A stretch of 64,000 nucleotides of DNA from Symbiodinium natans. Taxonomy: Eukaryota; Sar; Dinophyceae; Suessiales; Symbiodiniaceae. The notes beneath the pieces are model-generated. The model saw only the letters and a program-made list of their open reading frames with translations. It was not told where the DNA came from and searched no databases. Position numbers and translations under genes: made by a program. Within the stretch, counting starts at the first letter, position 1, and each line of letters opens with the position of its first letter. Positions 1 to 11,900 of the stretch are shown here, piece after piece. The stretch spans positions 466,501-530,500 of the forward strand of contig CAJNDS010000957.1 of assembly GCA_905221605.1 (NCBI GenBank), read 5' to 3'.

Positions 1-2080
1 AAGCCCGCTTGGCGCTAACTTTCGGGACACTTGAACAAGTCGCCGCGGGGCTAAGGAATGCTTAGGAGCACACGTATTCATGCACGTCGTTGTGCACATA
101 GGCCGGGCCAAGGTCGGCATCGTCACTGTATACGATATGATCGACATGATCGACATGATCGATATGATCGATATGATCGATGTGATGGATATGATGGACA
201 TGGCCGGCATCGAGGGCGACGTCCTGAAACGGAGACTTGAGGCAGCGCTTTGACTAGCACACTTTGCCTGTGATTAAACGGCGGTCCTGAGATGAGACCA
301 CATGGCTCAGGCCGACCTGCAAGCTTCAGCTTCGCATCGTCTCTTCCATGCAAGAGAGCTGGCACAACTCCGCACCTGCGACGCGGCACTCAGGTCGTCT
401 ATATGACCAGGCACATCGTGCAGGTCGTCACCATCCACTCGGACAGTTGACCACTCGGAGTCCTCCAATGCCGACATGGCAGGTTCCAGAATCCCAGAAC
501 AAAGCCGAAACTCAGAAAACTGACATTTCCCTTCACGGTTCGTTGCCGTTCACTTAGATTTTGCCTCGGCAGCAAGTCCCAGTGCCAGCACTGAAAAAAG
601 CCCCGCCAGGAGCCGCGCCATGCGGGGCCTCCCCACCTTTGAGAGCGGCTACTCAAGGAAGCTTCGCGGCGAAAGAACAGCAACAAAGCACTTCAAAGCG
701 GGTGCCCTCTTGCAGCCAGGATGCAAGAAGAGAGGCAGTTCGGAGTCCCTCACACTTTCAGTGAGGCGACTTTGGGCCGAAACGGAGATCCGCCATCTTC
801 AAGAGAGATCTTGTCTCAAGACTGTCAAGACTGCCAAGGCTGACGAAGACTGTAGAGACTTCCCCGCAAATGCAAACCCTACGCCCCGATGCACATCACG
901 TCACAAGTCCCCTCCGACTGAGCTGCTCTGCATCGTACATCAACCCACTCTGCAGTTGCTGCCTGAGCGTCTCTTTCCCAAACAGAGCAACACAAGACAG
1001 GAAGAATATGCCCTAGCTCGACTCAGCAAGCTGGAAGCGGGTAGCGCCCCATGGAAGCGAAGCACCTCGGAGGCTGAGACGCATGCTCCAACTTCTCTGT
1101 CTCGGTCTTCATCTTCTCGAAGTACAACCGATGCCTGCGCTCTTCGACTCTTCGACAGCTTATGCCCAGTCCCCGCCCAAGGAGGTGCATGCCGGGACAT
1201 GGCGCGGGACATGCCGCAGGACATGCTGCGGTGCATGCCGGGGCACCTGGGCATGGGAGGTGGCTTGGGGATCCGCTCGCCGCTGTCCCTCTGCACCTCA
1301 GAGCCAAGCAGATGGGATGGGCACAAGGACCACAGCAACATCGTTGCCGTAGGGGGGGACATGCAGACTCTCACGGCATGAGCAAAAGCAAGGCACAGCA
1401 AAATCTGGGATTTTCTGGCCAGAATGCTTCTTTGTCTTGGGATGCAACTTTAGAAACCAATCCGAAAGAAGGTCCTTGCTTTTTTGTTCAAAGTCAGACT
1501 GCGAATCCCAACAGCCCTGCAACCACTAGCGCCCTCGGACCTCTTTCGGGCAGCCCATACCAAAAAAAATAGAAACCTAAGTCGCATCCAGGGCTTCCAA
1601 CATCGAGAGCAGAAGGTTCCCACTGTTACACACCGAGCTCAATTCAAAATAAAGGAAGTCGCAGAAGCGAAGCGGGGGTTAGAAGCAACGCAACACATGC
1701 TCGCCGCACGCGAACGAAAGAGATCCGGCGGATCTGGAGCAGTAATTAAAGCAGTGAACATCCTGCGGATGCTAATCGTCAGAAGCCTTCTGGGTATAAA
1801 CTTGCCTGCTGGCAGCAGAGTGAAAGTTTGGCAGCACAATCTAGCACGCACCCGCAACAGGGCGGCTGGGCACACCGCAACCCGAGATGCAAACGCCCGC
1901 GCCGCGTGAATACAGGCGATCGAGCGGATCAGCAAGCTAAGCGGACAACCAACAGAAGCTTGTCCTCAAGTACAACAAAGATAGGTGTGCTGTTCTACAA
2001 AGAAGTCTGAACAATCATTTCACATAAGAACCTTTTTGCTTCTTCTAGGTATTGGTGATCTAACTTGCCAAGAACTCGCA
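1..2080. other. No recognised gene
   Basis: I see no convincing coding region here. A 253-codon open frame (620-1381, plus strand) is low-complexity and matches nothing I know. A short internal repeat of GGACATG-type words lies near 1195-1245. The stretch lies beyond the last exon-like block of the minus-strand locus and may be its downstream flank. Confidence 0.4.
133..202. repeat. Microsatellite, 9-bp ATGATCGAY unit
   Basis: About seven tandem copies of a 9-bp word (ATGATCGAC or ATGATCGAT) are visible, becoming degenerate at the right end. Confidence 0.85.
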
Positions 2081-2084
2081 GCTT

Positions 2085-5000
2085 CAGCATGTCAAGAAGA
2101 TTCAGGATGCCATGGTTGGATCCTGGGTGCCCGCGCCATCTCGGTGCCCGGCCAGACAAACTGCGGCCAGGCCTGCAGCTCCGACAAAGTTGCAAAGTGT
2201 TGCTCCGGTTACCCGGAGACGCGGCACTCCACGGCCTGCTGGTAGCCCACATCGATCTCGATTGGCTCATCCTTCTGAGGACATCGAAGACACAAGGCTC
2301 CCTCAACATATCGCATCCCGCATGACATCCCTGAGGTGCTCAAAAGCGTCCTTGACCACCTCCTGAATGTAGCTGCCTTCCCAGTCAATGGGCGCTAAGA
2401 GGGGACACAGAGAAAAAGAGAAAGAGAGAGAGAGACGGAGAGATGGAGAGACGGAGAGACGGAGAGAGGCATCTCTTCAGCCCGCCAAGCCTTGGAAGTT
2501 GCAGACCGCCTGCCGCAGCGGCGCCACACGATGCCTCCGCGGCTGAGCTTCATAAGAAGAGCGGGCCAACAGTGGAACGAGAGGGCGAGAGGCCCCCCCC
2601 CCTGCTCCTACTGGCCCTAGTGATTGCTCTCAGGTCGAGGAGCTGACGGGGGCATTCTCAGAAACTCACTTCAGGGATCTTCAAGGCATTGCAAAGTTTC
2701 GCAGGCATTCGAGGGCTGCACAGGTCTTTCTCCAGCATGGAGAAGTCGGCAGGCCTGTCCCACTCTTCCCAGGCAACCGTTGCTAATGGGCTTTCAGACT
2801 TGACGTTGCTTCCCCCCCCCCTTGTAGGGCCACCTGCCAGAAGAATCCTCAAGCAATTATGCAGCCGAGAGGCGGGATTGACTCTGGCCAGTTGGTGAGG
2901 ATGACATCTCCTGCATTGACACCAAGATCCACGCTCGGACTGACCTTGTCCCCTGCACCTTCCATGTCCATGTGCATCTCGTACCAGAACACGATGGCCG
3001 TGATCTTTCCTGTGTTTGGGGACATTTTCTGCAAGCTGCATCCAACGCAATCTGGACAAGTGCGCTCTCAGGCCTGTTGCTGTGGGAGTGAAAGTGATGG
3101 AGTGGGCCTTGGTAACGATCGAAACTCCTCCTGCGCACTTGATCTTCCTGTCTTATCTCATCTCCAAACAGCAACATGGGGAACAATGGCATGAGGATAA
3201 TATGAGGGCCATATGAGGGCAGGGCATCTGGCATGAGGTTCTTCTCGAAGTCAAACTTGAAAACCTACGAAAGCAGGAACAGTTTGGCCGCGTGGCCCCC
3301 TCTCATAATGACTCTCACAAACTGATCATGTCATGCTCCTTTTCTTACTCACTGCTCATGTCTTAACTACTTCATTTCTCCAGTACTACATTCAGCATTG
3401 CTCACTGCTATTCGGTTTGAAGCCTCGAAAACGTTGGAGAGCTGCCGGCAACTGCCCTCGGCCAGTGCCGTGTCCACGTCGGTCCTCGACAGGCAGACAG
3501 ACAGACAGAGAGACAGAGAGAGAGAGAGAGGGTGGGAGGGAGGGAGAGAGAGATAGCGGGGGAGAGAAAGAAAGAGAGAGAGAGAGAGGGAGAGGGAGAG
3601 GGAGAGGGAGAGGGAGAGGGAGAGGGAGAGGGAGAGAGAGAGAGAGAGGGAGAGAGAGAGAGAGGGAGCGAGAGTGTGAGCGGAAGAGGAGAGGGGCGAA
3701 GGGAGAGAGGAGATGGGGGAGAGGCGGGGAGAGGAGGGGAGAGGAGGGGAGGGGAGGGGAGAGGAGGGGAGAGGAGGGGAGAAAGGACCTGTTTTCGCAG
3801 ATACTGGGTGCGACTTCCCAGTGTTGGATGCAGGACTCTTTCTGCACCCCTCTTTGCTGTTACGCAAGCCGAGCTCCGGTCATCAACCCTGTTCGGTAGT
3901 GGTTCAGGGCGCTGAGGTCGAACCTGGACGCTCGTCCCTAGACCCCAAACCCCACCAAACCCTAAACACCAAAATGCATAGGACCTAAGCCCTAAACCCG
4001 AAACTAGGCCATACACCCGAAGGTTTAGGGTTTTGGGGCTTTAGAGTTCATAAGGGACTAGGGCTAGGGTTTTTGGGGTTTGGGCTTTAGGGTGGTTTAG
4101 GGCAATCGTAGAGGCGGTGAGGAATCCAAGCCTTGCACTTAGTACAGAAAGAGTCGGCACGTTCAGCGGCAGCATCTTAGCAAGGCTTCAGGCTGAGGGT
4201 ATCTAGGGGTACCCCTATGCAGACGTCCTGCTGCCTTTCATGCCTTAGACAAAAAGGCTTAGGCGGCTTTGGCGGCCTACAGTAGTACAGACTATCACTT
4301 CCACTTGCTTCTCAGAACTGCACTGCTTATGACTTATGGCCCTGCTGTTTGTGCTGTTGAACAGGGGGGCCACACAGCCACGTGGGCCGCTGACCCCTCG
4401 TAGCTTCTCAGGTGCTCCCCGAACCTGGGAGCAGAAACAGGAAGCGAAACACGAAAAGAGGAAAAGAGGCACACGGCGACGCAAGGCGAAGCATACACTC
4501 GAAGTTCAAACACACTCCGAAAATCTCCGAAACACTCCGAGGCCGCGCGCTCAAAGGCAGCAGCCCAGATGGTCGCTCTGCTGGGGATGACCTCTCAGCG
4601 AGTCTTGCGCTTCAAAGTGCTCCGTTGCCTCTGGCTCGAACTTCCGCAGCTGCCCTGCATCTCTCAGGGAAACTGAAGAATGATGAAAGGCCTGGTGCTC
4701 AAACGCATTGCACATCTTGATGCGGGCAGCATTCAGGAGGACCAGAATCCCCTCACCTGCACAGAAGCACATGCGCATGTGAGAAGAAGAAGAAGAAGAA
4801 GCAGCCAACAGCTCTGAGACTTGGGGTATCTTGGGGTCGACTTTGAACCCAAGCGGCCCAACAGACCCGGATCGAAGTGCTCGCACACCACCAGCTGCGC
4901 GCGCTGTGGCTGACCTGAGGCCCACTTGGATAAACTTGGATAAATGAAGCGGCCTTTCAGCTTGTCAGAAGCCCACTTGGCTTCGAGCTGCAGGGAAACG

Positions 5001-5970
5001 TGGCAAGCTTGAACATGACTCGTTGTTTCTTGTGTTGCTTATCGTCGCTTTGTTAGTCTGCTTGGCTCTCTCTCCCTCTCTCTCTCTCTCTTCTTCCATT
5101 CCGTTCTGTCCAAGAGGCGTTGGACTCTTGGATTCGCTGTGTTGCAAGGGCAGCTTGGTCACATCGCAAGACAAGATCTCGCAAGACGTGGCTGAGATCT
5201 GCGCTGGGCAGCTTTCGGACATCCTGGCCAGCACTGTCCAGGCGGTTGCATTCTGTGTGGCTTCGTGCCGTGCTTTGATCATTTGGACTTGTCACCGGAA
5301 CCTCCGAACAGAGAAAGATGTCTCGGTCGAGGCCGTTATCGCGGAAGACGCGGCGTGCGAGCCTCACCACTTTGGGCATCTGCCTCAGAGGCAGGAAAGG
5401 AAGAATGAAGGAGAAGGGAAAGGAAAGGAAAAAGAAAAGAAGGAAAAGGACAGGGACCCAGGGACCTCGCTCAACTTCTCTTGGCTGCCGGGCTCCAGCG
5501 CGACGACCGTGGAGCCATGGGTCTCGACCTCCTCTTCGCTGATGCCGGCCTCGCGGGCACCTGCAATGGCGACACACGATCTGCACCCCGCTTCCCGGCT
5601 GCAGATGTCAGTCAAGGCGCATCTCGCCGTCAGCATAGAGATTTGCCCGAGCCCTGACCGAGAGGCGCTTCTCCCGCAACCACGCGCTTCTACGCAATCA
5701 CACGCCACTGAGTCAAGGCTGCACACCTGCCCCCATGTGCACAATGCGCAACGGCGGCCGGTCTAGCTTGGGCACCGCATCCCGAGCCTTGCGTTTGGCC
5801 GTCCAGTCTACTCGGTCCCTCAATCCTTGGGCCAGCCTTGCGCCAGCTTAGCCCTCGACCTCCATGATTTTCTCGAGCGCCTTCTCGATAGCTTTTCTGA
5901 ACGCCTCGAGACCTGAGCAAGCATCCCGCTGCCAACGGCTTGGCACAGTGTCTCTCCACCCATCTTGACC
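2085..5970 (-). CDS. PRMT-like module 2 and C-terminal exons
   Basis: Blocks in order: 5970-5895 ([18 protein letters not shown]), 5890-5850 ([19 protein letters not shown]), 5392-5311 ([20 protein letters not shown], resembling the post-I helix), 4862-4803 ([14 protein letters not shown]), 4756-4672 ([15 protein letters not shown], resembling the GEGIL acidic loop), 3275-3221 ([15 protein letters not shown]), 3128-3052 ([17 protein letters not shown]), 3030-2849 ([16 protein letters not shown]), 2800-2676 ([20 protein letters not shown], before a GTGAGT donor), 2395-2311 ([20 protein letters not shown]), 2290-2225 ([20 protein letters not shown]) and 2195-2105 ([17 protein letters not shown]). 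The parallel FDF and FWY blocks in both modules suggest internal duplication. The MLAQ block is only a poor match to SAM motif I, which would suit an inactive second module. Confidence 0.45.
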
Positions 5971-8900
5971 TCCTCTCTACTCGTCAAGCGGCGTTGTTCG
6001 TCCCAAAGCCGTAGGAAAAGCCAGCGCGGACCTTGGAAAAGGAGAGGGCCGACACTGCATTGACGTAAATGAAGAGCCCTAGCAGGTGCCCTACTGTGTC
6101 AACCCATGTCAACCCTGAGCCACAGCATGCTGCCCCAACACAAGAGCACCCCGAGGCCGGTGCAACCCACCCCTTTGGGCTTCTTGGGCACCTGGCATCC
6201 GAGAGTTGACAACACATAGATACACAGAGTCACAGAGTCTCGTGCAGACTTCGCTTTGCGGCGCGCAGAGTCCCCCCCGAACTGTCCCGTACTTTCCCAC
6301 TCGGCACCATTCCTTCAACTACCGCAGCCAGCAACCTTGAAAACTAGCCCCTCGCAGTTTCTCTTCCCTTCCGTGCGTCCCATGAAGTCGCCACCAGAGC
6401 TCGGTCCTCCCGGCCCATACCATCCCACAGCGTCCCGCCACCAAGCTCGCACCTCGCAGCATCCTTTGCATCCGTACACCGTTTCCCGTCCTTTCCCGCA
6501 AAGCACCCCCACATTGTCCCGTCCCGCGCGCGTCCCGCGCCTGTCCCTCGCACGCCGCATCCCTTTCTGTAGGTTCCCACCCCGCGCATTGTCCCTCTCA
6601 TGCAAGCCTCCCGTCCTGGCGTGGCCACCACTAAAGCTCGCACCCCGCCGTATCACTCCCCATGGCCCCAGCGCCCCCCCTTGTCCTGCCCGGCCCCGTC
6701 AGCCCATCCTCCCATCCCGCCTCCCATCCCGCTGTCAGTGGGGGGCTGGGGAAGTACATCCTGATACTCCCCACAAGCCCAATAAACATGTAGTGCATTT
6801 CAAGGAACCACGTGAATTCACTATATTTTAAGGGCTTGCTTGCCCACCTGTCAGTCAATGGCGGATTTGACAGTATAGTAGTACTAAAGAAAAAGCTGTT
6901 AACATAAGAAATCACAAGCGGTCTTGCGCGGGGGGGTGGGGGGTGGGTGGCGTGGGAAGGGGCTTGCGGGGGGGTGCGAGGTCGGGGGTTTAGCTTTCTC
7001 GAATCCGTGCTGCCGGCCGCGGAGCCAAGCGCCTTGTACTTAGCAATACGAGAGCTGCCAAATTCGCTTGGCTGGGGGGTTGGGGCAAAACCAGGATCTG
7101 GTGACACTGCGCCAGAAGGCACGACAAAGGAGTCCCAAGCCCTACTTCCTGAACTCATCACGTGCCCGGTGCTGCACCATGTGACATAGGGCTGGCTATC
7201 CTTCGTCTGCGATGCGCACCACCCCGCGTTGGGCCAGGCCGGCTGCCGAGATGGCGCACTCAGGTGGAATTGTCTTTGTGGGACCCCTAAACTGCCTGAA
7301 GCCTGCTCCCACCCTACCCAAGCATGACCTGGCAACGAGCCCACAACCTGCCCTGGCTTCACTTTCTTTTGGCAACTACACACAAACAACCAAGGCAGCC
7401 AAGGTTTTGCACAGCCTGCTGACACCGCCAACCTCAACTGCTGATCAGGGCAAACAAGGCTTCAGGTCGATGCGTCCCGCGCAGCGCCTTGCGCTGCTGG
7501 GTTCAAAAGGTTTCGGGTTCGCGGATCGGCGGCTCTCCAGCGTCTTGGAGACTCCGAAGTGCACTGCTTGAAAGGTGGCCGGGGCTGCTTGGGGAGGCGC
7601 GCCCACGCAAACGTTTATGAAACTACCTATGCACTTGGTATGGTATGGGATGGTATGGATGTGTAGACTGGCATAGACCGTAGATCCGTAGCGGAAGACT
7701 TTGCAGTTCTCACCAGCCTCCGGGCTCATGATCTCGAAGCGTATGCGAGAACGGCTGTACGAGGCTCCTGGCAGTAACGTTCACTCAGCAGGAACGTCTG
7801 GCATGTGGAGCCTCTGAGATGGACACGAATTTGAATCTCGTCACCTTTAGACACCTGTCGGGGTGCCATAAAGTGCTGCGTAAGATATAGCTTCTGCAGC
7901 TTCTAAGCATACCTCAGCACAACTTGCCTGGAGCGGCGCAGGCAGCCACTGGTATGCGTGGCGATTGTAGTCCTTTTGCCAGGCGCCGTAAGCTAGAGCA
8001 AGACACACACACACACAAAAAAAAAAAAAAATGCCAAAAACACACACACACACACAGAGACAGAGACACAGACACAGACACATACACAGACACAGACAGA
8101 GACACGGACACGGACATGGACAGGCGATAAGCGGTCTGGGCTGCTGGCGCCATGGATAGCTGGACTCTCCCTGGGTGGTTCTCCACTCGGTTCATCTCGG
8201 TTCAGCATTCGTTTTGTCCTCCTCTCTTTTTTACACAGAAACTTGTTTTGGGCAGTTTTGATTCATCATTCCTGCATGCTTTTGCATGTTGCTGTTATTT
8301 CTTCTCTCGCTCCAGGCCTGAGCTGCTCGGGAGTGTGGTCCAGAGAGACGTCAGCGGTCAAAGCCCTCTGCAAAAAGATGTTCTGTTTTCTGATTCAAGA
8401 GAGGGGAATACATGCTTACACATGCTCTCGCGCAGTTTGTTGGGTACATGGCATCTTGTACCAGAAGACAATGCAGTTCAGCACCTCAAGCTCAGCCGAT
8501 TCCAAGATCCACAGTAATCCGCAGCATCCACTTCCGAGATCCGAGGTCGATGCACCGTCCTCCTTGGCAACAAAGCTCAAGTCCGCCTGACCGTTCCTCA
8601 AGATTGAAATCTTGAGGGCACCGAGTGCGGAGGCAAAATCTGATGGGCCAGTACGCTGCGACGCGACGCTGTGCGATGTGGGCCAGGGTAAGGGTGAAGG
8701 ACGAGACATGGAAGAACCCTCCAAGGCCCAGGCATCTTCACCTCCTGCTCGGTGAAGTCGAACTCAAATACCTCATGAACAGGCCTGGGCAGCAAAGCTT
8801 CTACAAGGTTTACGACAAAGGCCCTTTCTCGTAACCGCTTCCATCATACCCTGACCAAACATCAACATAACCCCCCTTTTCGGATATATCCTCGGATATC

Positions 8901-11900
8901 GTCCGCCGACCTCGTGAAACAGCGTGTATCTAGGCATGTCTTCACCCCCAGTTCCAACTTCGAATGCCACCTCTGCCCAGCACGCAAACCAAACCTCAAA
9001 TCCGCACCCTGACGATTTGCTGAAGCGCCAACAAGCTCAAACACGCAACACCTTCGGAGGAGTCACACATCGCAAGAAGCCAAGCCCCAAGTCCCGTGCC
9101 CCAGGCAGCGCCACGGCCTTAAAACTTAAAGGCGCTGTCACGCCGAGCACCGAGCCCTCTACTTTCGGATCTTTCGAACGTGGACGTGGAATGTGGAACC
9201 CTCTCAGGGACCTGGTGCAAAGGGAGCTGGGCTTCCAACTCACGGAGGCCCCCGTCAAAGTTGCCCGCCTTGACAAGCGACTGGCGCCAGATAGTCATCG
9301 CGACCGCCGACCGCAACTGCGTGCAATCAAGAAGGCGAAGATCTGAACCGTGACCTCGTAGAAGGCTCCCCAGCGTGAGTCGTCGCCAGCCTGTCGCGAG
9401 ACCACGAGACTAATGAGGCCATGTATGCAACATCAGCATGCTGATGCCAGCTCTATAGCCTGCCAGTTGAGACCGTCCGGGCCGTCCTCATGCGACATTT
9501 TCAAGCAAAGTTCAGGGCCGGTTCTTGATGCCGGGGTTACTGCCTCCCGCGGGCACACAATCTCGCAGGGCGCGCAAAGAATCTGCGCGCCTCGGGCTGC
9601 CGTCAAGCACCATGTCACCATCAGGCCACATGACTCTCGGATTTCTCAGCACCGCACTCATTGGAAGGATCATGTGGTCCGAGGTCACCAGCTTCTTCTT
9701 AATGTGGTTCACCCTCGCCAAGACCTCGGACAACGCTGCAGGATGTCGCAGAGGGACATGACACCTCGGAAAGAGAGCCACCGAGACACCAACACCCTTC
9801 CCGATCAGACCCGGATCGAAGAGCTCGTAGTCGAGCACCGCCTCAAACAAGTTGCACACCCACGAAACCTCACACGCTTCTTGAGACACTCTCGACAATT
9901 CTCGCATGTTTTCAAGAGAGATTCTGACGACGACCGCGAAGACGATGACGATGATGATGCTGATGCTGATGCTGATGCTGATGCCGATGCGAAGATGAAA
10001 AAGAATGCTGATTGAGGGTAGGATTGGTTTCAGAAACTGCAAAGTAATGCACTATCCCTTTGCCTTTCGGGCACACACACACAGCAAAGGAGGCAACCAC
10101 ACTATCCGCACGACATGCTGCAAGGTACCATCTGAGGCCCGTGCAACATCTACCCGGCCAGTCAAGTTGTTCTCATCTTGTCCATCAGGGTCCACGACCG
10201 CAAGCTCGTGGGATGGTCGGTGCACGAACCTCTCTCAGCACTGGTTGTTTCTCACAGAAACACTCTTGGCGCAAGTGGGACAGTCGCACAAAACAGGAGA
10301 CATGAGACACAAAATTTAAAAAGGCTTTGAAGTTCCCACGGGTTGCACAAGCTCGCGAGTATGCTTCACTAGCGGACTTCTTGCAATAACAAAGCAATAC
10401 TGGACATGACCTCCACTCCACGCTCAGCCACTCCTGTCACCTCTCATCCCATCTTCCCCAGGGCGTCCGGGCTTCACCTGCTGTGACTTCAGGCCATTCC
10501 TCGGAGACATGGAAAATGCGTTCACACTCCGCTCCCTTTTGGTCATCGCTTCTGCGGCTATGACATGAACTTCTTTCTTACGAAATACATGTCTCTCGCT
10601 ACAGGTCTTTCTGTCCGATGAGGCGTGGAGGGAGGCCCTCGAGCCTTACGCCCGAAACTGTGCTAGCACAAACCCCACAGGCAAGCATCCCCGACCGCCG
10701 GATGTTGGAGGGATCTTTGTCTCGTGTTCTTCGGAACTGATGCAGGCCTGGACAGTGTCCCCTTTCTGACGCTCCCTGCACTCACAAACCCCCAGTCCCA
10801 GGACCCACGAGGGAAAGGAGAGGGCAAAGAGCTCGTCCGACAATCACCGTCCAATCTCTGAGGGTTCGGCTCCCTCGCGATGGTCATGTACAGGTCAGCG
10901 ATGTACGCGGCACGATGCGCCGTGTTTGCGACGATCTCCGATGCCGGCAGATACCTCGGGACCGCTCCATCTCAGAACCCGCTCACTAAGCTTGACTTGA
11001 GTTGATATGGCGTTGTTCCTTGAATTGCACCGACTTGAGGCCTGTCCTTGCTCCGAGTCTCCGGACCGGGCCGCTGTCAGCAACGGAAGGGCGCATCCAA
11101 GGCCGACGAAAAGCCACCGAGCCTGAAAGGGAACGAGCAGCATATGAGAGCATCCAGCCCAGGTTTGTGATGTATCTGTGGCTCATGATCGCTCTCAACG
11201 AACGCTGTGGCCCCCGACATCGTTCCCCAGCATGTTGTGCTTCTGGCGGACGCCATCCTTGGTGGCACCTGAAGAGCCAGCAACAACAAACAGAGTGAAG
11301 CCTGGATCCATGCCGCTTCATAGAGATTTCCAAAACAAACACTCATCGAATCAGCGTGTTCAGGCAGAGAGTTCAATTTAAACATTCAGACTTGCTGAGA
11401 GCTTGCATGGATTCCAGTGCAAGTTTCGCGACTCTCTTGATTAGAGTTGACTTCGACCTCGGAGCCAGATTTCGGACTTCATGAGACTTCTGAGTTTTGA
11501 CGTTTACGATGTCCATGGCCTCTGTCTTCCGCCTCCACATACATTTGTATAAACACCGGATGAAACAACGCTTAAAGCAGGTCGCTCGTAGCATGAATGA
11601 TGCCCGTGCCCAGTAATGTGCTTTGCCATTTTGTAACCGTTCGCCCTTGCTATTGGTGCCTCTCCAAGGAAACTGGAATGCTCCATCCGAATTATTGCGG
11701 CTGACATGAGATGATTAACGCTGCATACTTGCGACTGCCCGTCACCCTGAAGCGATGGTACCCATCAAAGCAGCGTCTTTGTAGCATATATCACGAAGAC
11801 GCTTCCACTGAAAAGAACAACAGTTTCGACAATGACGATTTCGCTGCCACCAAACACCAGTGGTGGAACCAACTGCTACGATACAATGCTGAACTTAAAG

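Noticed and set aside
620-1381. 253-codon plus-strand frame
   Set aside because: Composition is low-complexity, no domain is visible, and several other frames are open over the same bases.
3333-3899. Arg/Glu-rich open frame of 188 codons
   Set aside because: It is the translation of the AG-rich microsatellite, with no conserved flanks.
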